This document shows, piece by piece, positions 42,671-51,816 of a stretch of 64,000 nucleotides of DNA; position 1 is the first letter of the stretch, and each line of letters opens with the position of its first letter. The stretch is from Candidatus Gastranaerophilales bacterium. Its GTDB lineage: Bacteria > Cyanobacteriota > Vampirovibrionia > Gastranaerophilales > Gastranaerophilaceae. Position numbers and translations under genes: made by a program. The notes under the pieces were generated by a model that was not told the origin of the DNA, searched no databases, and saw nothing but the letters and a program-made list of their open reading frames with translations. The DNA lies in NCBI GenBank assembly GCA_944325595.1, contig CALVAQ010000001.1, positions 25,380 to 89,379 on the forward strand, in the 5' to 3' direction.

Positions 42671-43216
42671 TTACTCTCTGTTTGTAATTGTTTCAAAAAT
42701 ACCGTCATATTTTCCGGTTGATTTGAGAATAAAATCACAAAATTCTCTCACGGCACCTCTGCCGCCGTCTTTTGAAGAAACAAATTTTGCATATGATTTT
42801 ACTTCTTTGACCGCATCATTTGGGCATCCCGGCAAACCGACTGTCTTTAGTACACATATATCCGGCAGGTCATCGCCCATATATGCAATTTCATCTGCAC
42901 AGAGATTAAATTCTTTCATAAATTCTTTTAGTGATGCAATTTTGTTTTTGCTGCCTTCGTACAACTTTGTCATACCGAGGTTTTTAAATCTGTGACGGAC
43001 TGTTCCGTTTTCTCTTGCAGTAATAATAGCCGTAACAAAGCCTGTTTTGTTCAACATAACAATACCCTGACCGTCTTTTGCATTAAAGGTTTTGTATTCA
43101 ACACCGTTTTCGTCAAAAGTCAAAGAACCGTCTGTTAAAACACCGTCTACATCAAGAACCAGTGCTTTTACCTTGTTGGCGGCATATTTCAGTTCAACAT
43201 TGTTTAAATTTTCCAT
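42671..43216 (-). CDS. kdsC: KDO-8-phosphate phosphatase
   Basis: KdsC is a HAD-superfamily enzyme that makes KDO for the lipopolysaccharide core. The 181-residue product has VLDVDGVLTDGSL (motif I), IITARE (motif II), NKIASLKEF, and YMGDDLPDICVL (motif III), followed by SSKDGGRGAVREFCDFIL, the characteristic C-terminal tail of KdsC. Its ATG overlaps the kdsD stop (TAATG). Together with kdsD it implies LPS with KDO. Confidence 0.95.
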   Translation of the reverse strand: MENLNNVELKYAANKVKALVLDVDGVLTDGSLTFDENGVEYKTFNAKDGQGIVMLNKTGFVTAIITARENGTVRHRFKNLGMTKLYEGSKNKIASLKEFMKEFNLCADEIAYMGDDLPDICVLKTVGLPGCPNDAVKEVKSYAKFVSSKDGGRGAVREFCDFILKSTGKYDGIFETITNRE

Positions 43217-44202
43217 TAAGCAACTCCCGCTTTGAGCAAATCATGAATGTGAATCAAACCTACAGGTTTTCCGTTGTCGTCACAAACAGCAAGTGATGTG
43301 ATAGAATGTTTTTCCATGATATGCAGAGCTTTTGCTGCCAAATCGTTCAGCAAAATAACTTTCGGATTTCTTGTCATAACATCTTTTGCTTTTAGTGTTG
43401 AGGTATTGTCATATTTCAACAGAGTTCTTCTGATGTCACCATCTGTCAAAATACCGGTCATTACGCCGCTGTTGTCAACCATAATTGCACATCCGAGTTT
43501 TTTTGCCGAGATAAGCTGGATTGTATCTTTAAAATCATTATTTTCATTTACAACAGGTATTCTGTCTCCGGTAATCATCAAATCTGATACATGATACAAA
43601 ACGCCTCTGCCGAGAGCACCTGACGGATGGAACATAAGAAAATCTTCTTCCGTAAAACCTCTTTTTTTCAAAAGACAAATAGCAACGGCATCTCCCATGG
43701 CGAGAGTAGCTGTTGTGCTAGCTGTCGGAGCTTTGCCGAGAGGACATGCTTCTTTGTCAACGGAAACATCAAGTACGACATCTGCTTTTCTGCCGAGAGT
43801 AGACTCTTTTTTGCCGGTCATTGCAATCATTTTTACACCAAAACGCTCAATGAGCGGTAAAAGGTTCATGAGTTCCGCTGTTTCTCCGCTGTTTGATATT
43901 GCTATTACAACATCCTGTCTCGTAATAAGACCGGAATCACCATGGGTGCTTTCTGCGGGATGTAAAAAATACGATGGAGTACCGGTTGAAGAAAGTGTTG
44001 CTGCAATTTTTCTGCCAATGTGACCGGATTTGCCCATGCCTGTCACTATTACACGTCCTTTGCATTCATAAAGAATATCAATGGCTTTTTCAAAATCCTT
44101 GCCGATTCTTTCTTTGAGTTTTAAAACAGAATCAGCTTCTATTTGCAAAACTTCTTTTGCCAGATCACAAATGGAATTTATTTTATTCAACGCCTGCAGC
44201 AT
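43216..44202 (-). CDS. kdsD: Arabinose-5-phosphate isomerase
   Basis: KdsD interconverts ribulose-5-phosphate and arabinose-5-phosphate, the first committed step to KDO. The 328-residue protein has a SIS domain (about 35-170) with VTGMGKSGHIGRKIAATLSSTG, PAESTHGDSG and ISNSGETAEL, followed by two CBS domains (about 205-328). GTGAGG precedes the ATG and a TATAAT box lies further upstream. It overlaps kdsC by one base, so the two KDO genes form one unit. Confidence 0.95.
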   Translation of the reverse strand: MLQALNKINSICDLAKEVLQIEADSVLKLKERIGKDFEKAIDILYECKGRVIVTGMGKSGHIGRKIAATLSSTGTPSYFLHPAESTHGDSGLITRQDVVIAISNSGETAELMNLLPLIERFGVKMIAMTGKKESTLGRKADVVLDVSVDKEACPLGKAPTASTTATLAMGDAVAICLLKKRGFTEEDFLMFHPSGALGRGVLYHVSDLMITGDRIPVVNENNDFKDTIQLISAKKLGCAIMVDNSGVMTGILTDGDIRRTLLKYDNTSTLKAKDVMTRNPKVILLNDLAAKALHIMEKHSITSLAVCDDNGKPVGLIHIHDLLKAGVA

Positions 44203-44263
44203 ATCAAAAACCTCACTATCTTTGATTATTATATGACAAATTTACTGATTTTTCCATTAAGTT

Positions 44264-45238
44264 TTACAATACAAACATTATTACAAATGCACCGAAAACC
44301 AGAGCCGGTCCGTACGGAATCATATGGAGTTTTGAACCTTCTTTTATCGAACGCATAAGCAGCATGCAGCAGTATAAACCGATGCTGGCGACAAGCAGAT
44401 AAGCAAACCAGTGAAACAAATTTGATGTAAAAACATCAAAAAATTCACCGGCGGCAAACAGCAGTGCCGCAGTAATAAATAGCACAAGCGCAGAAAACAT
44501 TTTGTAATTTTTGTCTTTTATCCATTTATACAAAAAGACGGGAATTGCCAGACCGCCCCAGATAAATACACTCAAAATAAATATCACTATAACATTTGCA
44601 ATTCCGAAAAACGCACCCAGTGCTCCCAGAATATATGCATCTCCTTCTCCAAAACAGTCTTTTCTTGTAATGAGTTTAGAAATTACGGCAATTCCTTTCA
44701 TTACAAAAAAACCGGCAAGAAGTCCGAGAATTGAATATATCAATGACTGATATATGGTGATTTTCATACCTAAAAGCCAGAAGATAACCTTTGTCGTATT
44801 TTCAGCCGGAATGTTAAAAATATTGTACAAAAGACCCAGAAGCATCAAAAGATATGCATGTCCGTCCAAAATAACTTTCTCTTTTATATCTGTAACTGCA
44901 AGGACGATGCATAACGATGCTGCCGCCATGGTAAACACTGTTTTTAAATCAAACCCGTATTTGAGATAAAGCCCTGCGAATACAACACTCGTCACAAATT
45001 CCACTACGGGATATTGAATACTGATTTTTTCTTTGCAGTATCTGCATTTTCCTGCCAAAAGAATATATGAAAGCAGCGGAATATTGTCGTACCATGCGAG
45101 CTTATGCCCGCATTTTGTGCAATGTGACGGCGGTAAAACTATAGATTCGCCGCTGAGTCCTCGCAAAATAACAACATTCAAAAAACTGCCGATACAAAGT
45201 CCTATAACAAAAGCATAAAAGGTCCAAAATGCAATCAT
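44264..45238 (-). CDS. pilD: Prepilin peptidase / methyltransferase
   Basis: PilD (GspO family) cleaves and N-methylates type IV prepilins at the inner membrane. The 324-residue protein starts with GLCIGSFLNVVILR, has a zinc-type methyltransferase region with two CxxC pairs (CTKC and CRYC), and the two catalytic aspartates in AVTDIKEKVI and GEGDAYILG. About eight membrane helices are visible. The ATG lies three bases after the sigma-factor stop, so the two genes are coupled. No other pilus genes are in the window. Confidence 0.95.
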   Translation of the reverse strand: MIAFWTFYAFVIGLCIGSFLNVVILRGLSGESIVLPPSHCTKCGHKLAWYDNIPLLSYILLAGKCRYCKEKISIQYPVVEFVTSVVFAGLYLKYGFDLKTVFTMAAASLCIVLAVTDIKEKVILDGHAYLLMLLGLLYNIFNIPAENTTKVIFWLLGMKITIYQSLIYSILGLLAGFFVMKGIAVISKLITRKDCFGEGDAYILGALGAFFGIANVIVIFILSVFIWGGLAIPVFLYKWIKDKNYKMFSALVLFITAALLFAAGEFFDVFTSNLFHWFAYLLVASIGLYCCMLLMRSIKEGSKLHMIPYGPALVFGAFVIMFVL

Positions 45239-45241
45239 ATT

Positions 45242-46063
45242 TTACGATTCCGCCATTTGTTCTTTTATTATATCATGCAGCACTTTCAGTGCTTTTTTTA
45301 TTTTTCTTGAAACCTGCATTTGAGACATTCCCATCTTTCTTGCTATTTCAATCTGGCTCATATCTTGAAAATATGTAAGGTCGATTAATTCTCTGTAAAA
45401 AGGATCAATAAGCTGAAGAGATTCTGCAAGAAGCATTCTGTCTTCTATCAGTTTTTGCATGTTTTCAAAACTAAAATCCGCAAGCCTGTCTCCCCAGCTG
45501 CAATAATCATCGTCATCCTGAAAAACCAGCTGGTCAAGAGAGACAATAGACTTTCTTCTGTCGGCATCAATGGCTTCCTGCACTTTGTCTACAGGCAGTT
45601 CCATTTTTTTTGCAATTTCTTTGTCGGTGGGTTTTTCTCCCATTTCTTCTATCATCTCGAGAGTAAGCTTGTGTACACGATATGCAAGCTCCTGAATTGC
45701 TCTGGGCGCTTTTATCATAGTAGCTTTGTCTCTCAGATAGTGTCTGATTTCTCCTGTTATAAGATATGTTGCATAGGATTTGAAATTTTTGCTGACTTTA
45801 GGGTCATATGAGCGGATTGCTTTGACCAGACCGAGGCTTCCGACCTGAATAATATCTTCAACAGGGTCGGTGCTTCTTCTTGCAAGAGTTCTTGCCACTC
45901 TTTTGACGAGCGGCAGACACGTCATGGCAATAAGATTTTGAAGGTAATCTCTGCCCTTTTTGGACTTGATTGTTCTGTATTCATCAAGCCAGACAACTAC
46001 CTGCTCAAAATCAATAAGTTTTGGTATGTTTTCTGTGACTATTTTTGTTCCCAGTTCGGACAA
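45242..46063 (-). CDS. sigF: Group 3 sigma-70 factor (SigB/SigF type)
   Basis: The 273-residue protein has sigma regions 2 to 4: region 2 with VEDIIQVGSLGLVKAIRSYD and SYATYLITGEIRHYLRDK, region 3 with EMGEKPTDKEIAKKM, and region 4 with DLTYFQDMSQIEIARKMGMSQMQVSRKIKKAL. The GEIRHYLRDK plus APRAIQEL text is typical of SigB/SigF/SigG-type factors and differs from the FliA signature. In cyanobacteria SigF controls type IV pili, which fits the coupled prepilin peptidase gene downstream. The start is TTG at 46063 with AGAGGAT upstream. A TATAAT box on the minus strand near 46093-46098 is its probable promoter, divergent from the aldolase. Confidence 0.88.
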   Translation of the reverse strand: MSELGTKIVTENIPKLIDFEQVVVWLDEYRTIKSKKGRDYLQNLIAMTCLPLVKRVARTLARRSTDPVEDIIQVGSLGLVKAIRSYDPKVSKNFKSYATYLITGEIRHYLRDKATMIKAPRAIQELAYRVHKLTLEMIEEMGEKPTDKEIAKKMELPVDKVQEAIDADRRKSIVSLDQLVFQDDDDYCSWGDRLADFSFENMQKLIEDRMLLAESLQLIDPFYRELIDLTYFQDMSQIEIARKMGMSQMQVSRKIKKALKVLHDIIKEQMAES

Positions 46064-46117
46064 CTGTTTTTATCCTCTCTCTACATTAATTAATTATACC
46101 ATTTTAAAAAAATTTGG

Positions 46118-46123
46118 TAAAAT
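46118..46123 (+). promoter_or_regulatory. -10 element of the leaderless aldolase gene
   Basis: TAAAAT followed by seven bases and the ATG at 46131, without a ribosome binding site. The seven-base interval is one longer than in the other cases. Confidence 0.5.
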
Positions 46124-46130
46124 TGAAACT

Positions 46131-46766
46131 ATGAATAAAAATGACATAAAAAAAGAAATAATAAAATACGGAAAGCTTCTCGGAGAAAAAAATCTTTCTC
46201 CCGCAACATCTGGCAATATCAGTGTACGTTTTGAAGACAATGTTTTGATTACGGCATCCGGTACCTGTCTGTATGACCTGTCAGAGAATGATATTGTTCT
46301 TATGGACAAAAATTCAATTTTGATTGAAGGGGACAAAAAACCCTCATCGGAAAAAAATCTGCACAATGCTATTTATGCCATGAGACCGGATATAAATGCA
46401 ATTTTTCATTGTCATTCTCCTTATACTTCCGTTTTTGCGGTTTGTCACAAACCTTTGTCAAAACCCATTATTTCGGAAAATGTTTTTTACTTTGGCGAAA
46501 TTCCTGTAGCGGATTATGCTCTTCCCGGTTCGGAAAAGCTGGTTGAAAATATCGCAAAGTATTTTGCAAAGCACAATGCTGTTTTGCTTGCAAACCACGG
46601 TATTGTAATAGGTGCAAAAGATATAAAAAATGCATTTTATCTCACAGAAACAGCGGAAGTTTATGCTCAAATATATCTGAACTCCTTTTTGCTTGGCGGT
46701 GCAAAAGATTTGAGTCATGAGGATATTGAAGAGATATACGAACTTCGTTCAAAACAGGGAAATTGA
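46131..46766 (+). CDS. Class II aldolase (fuculose-phosphate aldolase type)
   Basis: The 211-residue cytoplasmic protein belongs to the AraD/FucA group of zinc aldolases and epimerases: SPATSGNISVRFEDNVLITASG, HCHSPYTSVFAVCHK with the paired zinc histidines, and LLANHGIVIGAKD with the third histidine. It could be L-fuculose-1-phosphate aldolase or a related sugar-phosphate enzyme; the substrate is not determined. The longer frame to 45960 is rejected because it reads through the sigma-factor promoter region. It is followed three bases later by rsmD. Confidence 0.85.
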   Translation: MNKNDIKKEIIKYGKLLGEKNLSPATSGNISVRFEDNVLITASGTCLYDLSENDIVLMDKNSILIEGDKKPSSEKNLHNAIYAMRPDINAIFHCHSPYTSVFAVCHKPLSKPIISENVFYFGEIPVADYALPGSEKLVENIAKYFAKHNAVLLANHGIVIGAKDIKNAFYLTETAEVYAQIYLNSFLLGGAKDLSHEDIEEIYELRSKQGN

Positions 46767-46769
46767 GAT

Positions 46770-47327
46770 ATGCAGATTACCGGCGGAAGTTTGAAGTCAA
46801 GAAAGATTGATTCGCCCAAAGGCAGCAATGTAAGACCGACACTATCTCAAGTCAGAGAGAGTATTTTCAGCGTTCTTTTTTCGTTGATTGATTTTAATGA
46901 AAAAATTTTTCTGGATGTTTTTGCAGGTTCCGGGATAATGGGTTTTGAGGCTGTATCCAGAGGTTTTCAGGGTTCGGTATTTGTTGAAAAAGACAAAAAA
47001 ACTTTTTTTCAATTGAAGGAAAATGCAAAAAAACTCGGACTTGATGAAAAAAATACGGAATTGTTTTTGGGTGACAGTACAAAAATTTTGAAAAAACTGC
47101 AAAAATCTTTTGATGTAATTTACGTTGACCCGCCGTATCAAAGCGGATTGTATGAAAATATCCTGCAGATTATATTTGAAAACAAACTGCTCAAAGCAGG
47201 CGGTATTGTCGTTCTGGAACACCCTAAAGACCTTAAATTTAATCCGGAAAATTACAAAACAATCAAACAAAAAATATATTCTGACAAATGTTTATCTTTT
47301 TTGTGCTTCTCAAATGAACATGCTTGA
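46770..47327 (+). CDS. rsmD: 16S rRNA (guanine-N2)-methyltransferase RsmD
   Basis: RsmD makes m2G966 (E. coli numbering) in 16S rRNA. The 185-residue product has ITGGSLKSRKIDSPKG, VRPTLSQVRESIFSVLF, LDVFAGSGIMGFEAVSRG (SAM-binding motif I) and the catalytic YVDPPYQSGLYE. It starts three bases after the aldolase stop and is co-transcribed with it. Confidence 0.93.
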   Translation: MQITGGSLKSRKIDSPKGSNVRPTLSQVRESIFSVLFSLIDFNEKIFLDVFAGSGIMGFEAVSRGFQGSVFVEKDKKTFFQLKENAKKLGLDEKNTELFLGDSTKILKKLQKSFDVIYVDPPYQSGLYENILQIIFENKLLKAGGIVVLEHPKDLKFNPENYKTIKQKIYSDKCLSFLCFSNEHA

Positions 47328-47332
47328 GATAA

Positions 47333-47338
47333 TATAAT
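47333..47338 (+). promoter_or_regulatory. -10 element of leaderless prfA
   Basis: TATAAT followed by six bases (TACATT) and the prfA ATG at 47345; no ribosome binding site. It overlaps the region just past the rsmD stop, so prfA has its own promoter. Confidence 0.6.
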
Positions 47339-47344
47339 TACATT

Positions 47345-48427
47345 ATGAAAGATATGCTAGACAAAATTCTTCAAATAGAAGAAAAATATACAGAACTCGG
47401 ACAAAAACTTTCTGATCCGGCAATTATTGCGGATTATGAAAAATTCAGAGATTTGTCCAAACAAAGAAAAGCAATGGAAGAAACCGTCGAGGTTTATCAC
47501 CAGTGGAAAACAAATGAAGATGCAATAGAAGATGCAAAAGAACTTTTGAAAACGGAATCTGATGCGGAAATGAAAAAGTTTTTGCATTCCGAAATTGAAT
47601 CTAACGAACAGAAAAACAAAGAACTTGAAGAAAAAATGAAAGTTCTTCTTCTGCCCAGAGACCCGATGGATGACAAAGATATCATGCTTGAAATCAGAGG
47701 CGGTGCCGGCGGTGATGAGGCAAACATTTTTGCCGGTGATTTGATGAGGATGTACCTTCGTTATGCTGACAAACAGGGCTGGCAGTCACAAATTTTGAGC
47801 AAAACAGACTGCGAAGCCGGCGGTGTATCTGAAGTTATTATTTCTATCAAAGGTGACAGTATTTATTCAAAACTCAAATATGAATCCGGTGTTCATCGTG
47901 TGCAGAGAGTTCCCCAGACTGAATCTCAGGGAAGAGTCCACACATCAACAGCCACTGTTGCTGTTATGCCGGAGGTTGATGATGTTGAGGTTGAATTGAA
48001 CCCTAATGATTTGGAAATTTCTACTGCTCGTTCAGGCGGTGCCGGCGGGCAAAATGTTAACAAGGTTGAAACTGCCGTCAGGGTTTTTCACAAACCTACG
48101 GGTATCATGATTTTCTGTACGGAAGAGCGTTCTCAGCTTCAAAACAAAGAAAGAGCACTCCAGATTCTTAAAGCAAAACTTTACGATATGGAGGTTCAAA
48201 AACAAATGCAGGAAATCACCGACCTCAGACGTTCTCAGGTCGGTACGGGAGACCGTTCCGAACGTATCAGAACATACAATTTCCCGCAAGGCAGGCTGAC
48301 AGATCACCGTATCGGTCAAAACCTGAATGTTTGGACTGTCATTGACGGCGAACTTGATGAACTTATAAATCTTTTGATGGAACATGACCAGAAACTCAAA
48401 CTTGAAAAACTGGCCGAAATTGAATAG
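47345..48427 (+). CDS. prfA: Peptide chain release factor 1
   Basis: RF1 recognises UAA and UAG stop codons and triggers peptide release. The 360-residue protein has the N-terminal helical domain, [37 protein letters not shown] (RF1-type PxT anticodon-like tripeptide, here PQT, where RF2 would have SPF) and the GGQ catalytic loop in [17 protein letters not shown]. The start is leaderless. The next gene follows after eight bases. Confidence 0.97.
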   Translation: MKDMLDKILQIEEKYTELGQKLSDPAIIADYEKFRDLSKQRKAMEETVEVYHQWKTNEDAIEDAKELLKTESDAEMKKFLHSEIESNEQKNKELEEKMKVLLLPRDPMDDKDIMLEIRGGAGGDEANIFAGDLMRMYLRYADKQGWQSQILSKTDCEAGGVSEVIISIKGDSIYSKLKYESGVHRVQRVPQTESQGRVHTSTATVAVMPEVDDVEVELNPNDLEISTARSGGAGGQNVNKVETAVRVFHKPTGIMIFCTEERSQLQNKERALQILKAKLYDMEVQKQMQEITDLRRSQVGTGDRSERIRTYNFPQGRLTDHRIGQNLNVWTVIDGELDELINLLMEHDQKLKLEKLAEIE

Positions 48428-48435
48428 GACGATAA

Positions 48436-49233
48436 ATGGTTATTGAACATCATCATATAATTGCTTTTGTACTGACTTTGATTGCCGGTCTTGCAACGGT
48501 AATCGGCGGGTCTGTTTCTTTTTTCGTGAAAAGAAGCAATCTCAGAATGCTGGCAATAGGGCTGGGATTTTCAGCAGGTGTAATGATTTATATGGCTCTT
48601 ACGGAAATTTTGAAAGAGTCACGTGAGTATACAGGTATGTATTTTGGAGATAAAGCAGCTTTGATTACTTTTATCGGCTTTTTTACCGGTATCGGTATTG
48701 CTGCATTGATAGATTATTTTCTGCCGGCGCACTTTGGAGATGACCTTATAGACAAAGACCCTCAAAATATTTCGGAAGAAGATGAAAAAATCAAAAAAGC
48801 CGGATTGCTCACGGCAATAGCAATTTCTCTTCACCGTTTTCCGGAAGGTTTGACGATGTTTCTTGTTGCGAGTACCAATATTACACTCGGCATACCGCTT
48901 GCTGTGGCTATTGCTATTCACAACCTGCCGGAAGGTATTGCGATAGGTCTTCCTATGTATCAGGCAACCGGAAAAAGAAGATATGCAATGTTGTTCTCTT
49001 TTCTTGCCGGCATTTCAGGACCTATCGGCGCTATTATAGGTTTTATGATAATAAAGATTTTTATGCCCCAGATGGCAATCGGAATTTTGTTCTCGATTGT
49101 TGCGGGGATTATGGTTTACATTTCGCTTGATACATTGATGCCGACAGCCAGAGAATACGGTGAAAACCACGATGTTATGGCGGGGATTTTTGCCGGCATG
49201 TTCTTTATCGGAATAGGGTTGCTGCTCGTATAA
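48436..49233 (+). CDS. zupT: ZIP family metal transporter
   Basis: The 265-residue inner-membrane protein has about eight helices and the two ZIP metal-site motifs, HRFPEG in the fourth and HNLPEG in the fifth helix, plus a charged loop (DKDPQNISEEDEKIKKA) before the fourth. It should import zinc or other divalent metals in the manner of ZupT. The first motif has Arg where ZupT usually has Asn (HNxPEG), which may alter metal binding. AGGAC precedes the ATG. It is likely co-transcribed with prfA. Confidence 0.88.
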   Translation: MVIEHHHIIAFVLTLIAGLATVIGGSVSFFVKRSNLRMLAIGLGFSAGVMIYMALTEILKESREYTGMYFGDKAALITFIGFFTGIGIAALIDYFLPAHFGDDLIDKDPQNISEEDEKIKKAGLLTAIAISLHRFPEGLTMFLVASTNITLGIPLAVAIAIHNLPEGIAIGLPMYQATGKRRYAMLFSFLAGISGPIGAIIGFMIIKIFMPQMAIGILFSIVAGIMVYISLDTLMPTAREYGENHDVMAGIFAGMFFIGIGLLLV

Positions 49234-49403
49234 CAGACATTGACAAAACCCCAAAAAACAGCGACAATACTATTAAAGAAATCCTTGGTAACAAATTGTT
49301 AAGAGCATGGCATAAAAAAGTAAATTTAACTTTTGAGCTGACTTTATAATTATGAACATGAATTAATAAAATTCAGAATTTATTAAAATAGGCGGAATGA
49401 ATT

Positions 49404-49715
49404 ATGTTTGATTTGAAAAATTTGAAAATAGTTAAAACATTAAAATCCATTAAACCAAAATTAAAATGGTTAATGTTTTCTCAGATGCAAGACTACAAAG
49501 TCAATTCAAAATACATTGACATGATTTGTTCCGACAATGATGTTCAAACGTCAAATAGCCGGTTGGAGGACATTGTTCGTGCATCATTGATTCGTGAGTT
49601 TACGCCAGAAATTCAAAAAATGAAATCCTTTGATTTTCTTGTTGATGCGGTTGTTCACAATCTCAAGAAAAAACAGCTTGAAGATTATGAACCCGAAATT
49701 ACTGATGAAGTGTAG
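49404..49715 (+). CDS. Hypothetical 103-residue protein
   Basis: The ATG is preceded by TAGGCGGAATGAATT, an acceptable ribosome binding site. The protein has a basic N-terminal third (KNLKIVKTLKSIKPKLKWL), a central helical part (SRLEDIVRASLIREFTPEIQKM) and an acidic C-terminus (EDYEPEITDEV). There is no signal peptide, membrane helix or recognised family. It is a single gene between the ZIP transporter and rpsB, with an AT-rich upstream region of about 170 bases. Confidence 0.65.
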   Translation: MFDLKNLKIVKTLKSIKPKLKWLMFSQMQDYKVNSKYIDMICSDNDVQTSNSRLEDIVRASLIREFTPEIQKMKSFDFLVDAVVHNLKKKQLEDYEPEITDEV

Positions 49716-49809
49716 GTTATTCGCAAATTCCGTTGCACACGCACAATGAATAAATTCTTGTGCGCAATTTTGCTTTTGTTAAGCAATATAAATGCTTTAA
49801 AATCCCATG

Positions 49810-49837
49810 TTGGCGAATATTTTGTTTGGGTTATAAT
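49810..49837 (+). promoter_or_regulatory. rpsB promoter
   Basis: TTGGCG (49810-49815), a 16-base spacer and TATAAT (49832-49837) make a strong promoter. It would start a leader of about 150 bases before rpsB. Confidence 0.7.
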
Positions 49838-49844
49838 TTTCATG

Positions 49845-49985
49845 TAGTACAGTAATTGGACTTTAGACGGAACCAGTCGGGGCTGAGAAGCACGTCTTCA
49901 AAGCAAAACACCCTTCCTAGTATGTTAAAGCCCGCAAGAAGATGATTGCAGCCGAAACCAAAAAATCGAAAGCAATCAGGAAAGG
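49845..49985 (+). promoter_or_regulatory. rpsB leader, possible autoregulatory RNA
   Basis: The untranslated leader has pairing potential: AGACG with CGTCT enclosing CAG/CTG, and alternatively GGGGCT with AGCCC. Two mutually exclusive foldings next to a ribosomal-protein gene suggest S2 feedback control, but no described motif was recognised. It is not a tRNA: no acceptor/T-arm arrangement can be drawn. Confidence 0.35.
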
Positions 49986-49992
49986 AGAATCG

Positions 49993-50781
49993 ATGCCGGT
50001 AGCATCAATGATTGATTTACTTGAAGCAGGTGTACATTTCGGACACCAGACTCAAAGATGGAACCCCAAAATGAAACCGTATATCTACGGTGCAAGAAAC
50101 GGAATCTATGTATTAGACTTAAGAAAAACTTCTGACAAATTGGACGAAGCATATGCAATCGTCAGAGAATTTGCAGCAAGAGGAAAAAATGTTCTTTTCG
50201 TAGGTACAAAAAAACAAGCATCTGATGTTGTAGCTCAAGAAGCTGAAAGATGCGGTATGTATTATATCAACCGTCGTTGGTTAGGCGGTTTGTTGACAAA
50301 CTTTGAAACAATCAGAGGCAGAGTCAACAAATTGAGAGAACTTGAAGAGTTTGTAAATTCAGGTCATATTGAAAAACTTCCGAAAAAAGAAGTTGTTCAA
50401 ATCACAAAAAAACTTGAAAAATTGTCAAAAACTCTCGGCGGTATCAAAGAAATGCGCGGTATGCCCGATCTTATCTTTGTAGTTGACCAGAAAAAAGAAG
50501 ACATTGCTATTGCAGAAGCAAACAAACTTCATATTCCGGTTATTTGTCTTGCTGATACAAATGCAAATCCTGACGGAATAGACTACATTATTCCGGGCAA
50601 CGACGATGCAATCCGCTCAATCAAATTGATTGCTTCAAAACTTGCTGATGCTGTTCTTGAAGGAAAACAACTCAGAGAAAACAAAGCTGTAGGCGCAAAA
50701 GCTGAAACTATCAAAGCTGAAGATGCAGGTGTCGAAGCTCCTGCTGAAGAAGCTAAAGAAGAAGCTCCCGCTGAAGCATAG
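49993..50781 (+). CDS. rpsB: 30S ribosomal protein S2
   Basis: S2 binds late at the 30S neck. The protein (262 residues from 49993) has [55 protein letters not shown] and [18 protein letters not shown], and an acidic, Ala/Glu-rich tail. The start at 49993 is set by AAAGGAGAATCG just before it; a longer frame from 49942 would add 17 non-conserved residues and put the ribosome binding site inside the gene. It is followed by tsf. Confidence 0.97.
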   Translation: MPVASMIDLLEAGVHFGHQTQRWNPKMKPYIYGARNGIYVLDLRKTSDKLDEAYAIVREFAARGKNVLFVGTKKQASDVVAQEAERCGMYYINRRWLGGLLTNFETIRGRVNKLRELEEFVNSGHIEKLPKKEVVQITKKLEKLSKTLGGIKEMRGMPDLIFVVDQKKEDIAIAEANKLHIPVICLADTNANPDGIDYIIPGNDDAIRSIKLIASKLADAVLEGKQLRENKAVGAKAETIKAEDAGVEAPAEEAKEEAPAEA

Positions 50782-50793
50782 AACAGTTTATGA

Positions 50794-50829
50794 ATTTTAA
50801 GGGCTTTGTATCTGCAAAGTCCTTAAAAT
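50794..50829 (+). terminator. Stem-loop between rpsB and tsf
   Basis: ATTTTAAGGGCTTTG and CAAAGTCCTTAAAAT form a long stem with one mismatch. No T-run follows, so it is more likely an attenuator or processing site that sets the ratio of S2 to EF-Ts than a full terminator. Confidence 0.6.
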
Positions 50830-50874
50830 CATTAAAAATTATTAACGGAACAAATATACAGAGAGGATAAAATT

Positions 50875-51747
50875 ATGACAATAACCGCTGCTATGGTAAA
50901 AGAACTCAGAGAAAAAACCGGAGCCGGCATTCTTGATGCAAAAAAAGCCCTCACTGAAAATGAAGGTGATATGGAAAAAGCTATGGAATACCTCCGTCAA
51001 AAAGGTATTGCTTCTGCTGAAAAGAAAATGGGCAGAATTGCCGCTGAAGGTTTAATCGGTTCTTACGTTGAAGGAAGCACAGGTGCAATTATAGAAGTAA
51101 ACTGTGAAACAGACTTTGTTGCAAAAAATGATGAATTCAAAGAACTCGTTTCAAATCTTGCAAAACAAATTGTAGCAATAAAACCTGCTTCTGTTGAAGA
51201 ACTGCTTGCTTCTACTTGCACAGTTTGCGGATGCGGCAAAAAAATTGAAGATATCATCAAAGAAAAAATCGCTACAATCGGTGAAAAAATCACAGTAAGA
51301 AGATTTGAACTCGTTGAAGGCAATCCCGCTACTTATATCCACAACGGAAAAATCGGTGTATTGCTCAATACAGACAAAGCTGATGAAGTTCTTGAAAAAG
51401 ATATTTGTCTTCACATAGCTTCAAATGCTCCGGAATTTGTTTCAAGAGCAGAAATTCCTCAGTCTGTAATCGACGAAGAAACAAGAATCGAAATGGGTAA
51501 AGAAGACCTTGCCAAAAAACCTGAAAATATCAGAGCAAAAATTGTTGAAGGCAGAATCAACAAACTCATGGCTTCAAAATGTCTTCTTGAACAACCGTTC
51601 GTAAAAAATCCTGATGAAACTGTTGCACAGTTGATTGAAGGAAAATTGGCAATCAAATCATTCGTACGTTACGTACTGGGTGAAGGTCTTGAAAAAAGAC
51701 AGGACAACTTTGCTGAAGAAGTTGCAAGCCAGATGGCAGGCAACTAA
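50875..51747 (+). CDS. tsf: Elongation factor Ts
   Basis: EF-Ts recycles EF-Tu by GDP/GTP exchange. The 290-residue protein has the N-terminal UBA-like part (MVKELREKTGAGILDAKKAL), the TDFVAKNDEF motif in the EF-Tu-binding core, and C-terminal FVKNPDETVAQLIE. It has an insert with CTVCGCGK near residue 120 that interrupts the core where other family members vary. GAGAGGAT precedes the ATG. It ends the rpsB-tsf unit at a strong terminator. Confidence 0.97.
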   Translation: MTITAAMVKELREKTGAGILDAKKALTENEGDMEKAMEYLRQKGIASAEKKMGRIAAEGLIGSYVEGSTGAIIEVNCETDFVAKNDEFKELVSNLAKQIVAIKPASVEELLASTCTVCGCGKKIEDIIKEKIATIGEKITVRRFELVEGNPATYIHNGKIGVLLNTDKADEVLEKDICLHIASNAPEFVSRAEIPQSVIDEETRIEMGKEDLAKKPENIRAKIVEGRINKLMASKCLLEQPFVKNPDETVAQLIEGKLAIKSFVRYVLGEGLEKRQDNFAEEVASQMAGN

Positions 51748-51774
51748 GAGTAATTGTTGCAGATATTTTAAATT

Positions 51775-51806
51775 AAAGCACCTCTTGTTTTTGCAAGAGG
51801 TGCTTT
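51775..51806 (+). terminator. tsf terminator
   Basis: AAAGCACCTCTTG pairs perfectly with CAAGAGGTGCTTT around a six-base T-rich loop, 27 bases past the tsf stop, followed by ATTG. Strong stem, modest T-run. Confidence 0.9.
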
Positions 51807-51816
51807 ATTGTTATAA

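Noticed and set aside
45242..46063. Assigning the sigma factor as FliA (sigma-28)
   Set aside because: Regions 2-3 carry GEIRHYLRDK and APRAIQEL text typical of SigB/SigF/SigG, not the FliA pattern, and the gene is linked to pilD rather than flagellar genes.
49845..49985. A tRNA gene in the rpsB leader
   Set aside because: No cloverleaf with T-arm GTTC and acceptor stem can be drawn; the pairing fits a leader RNA instead.
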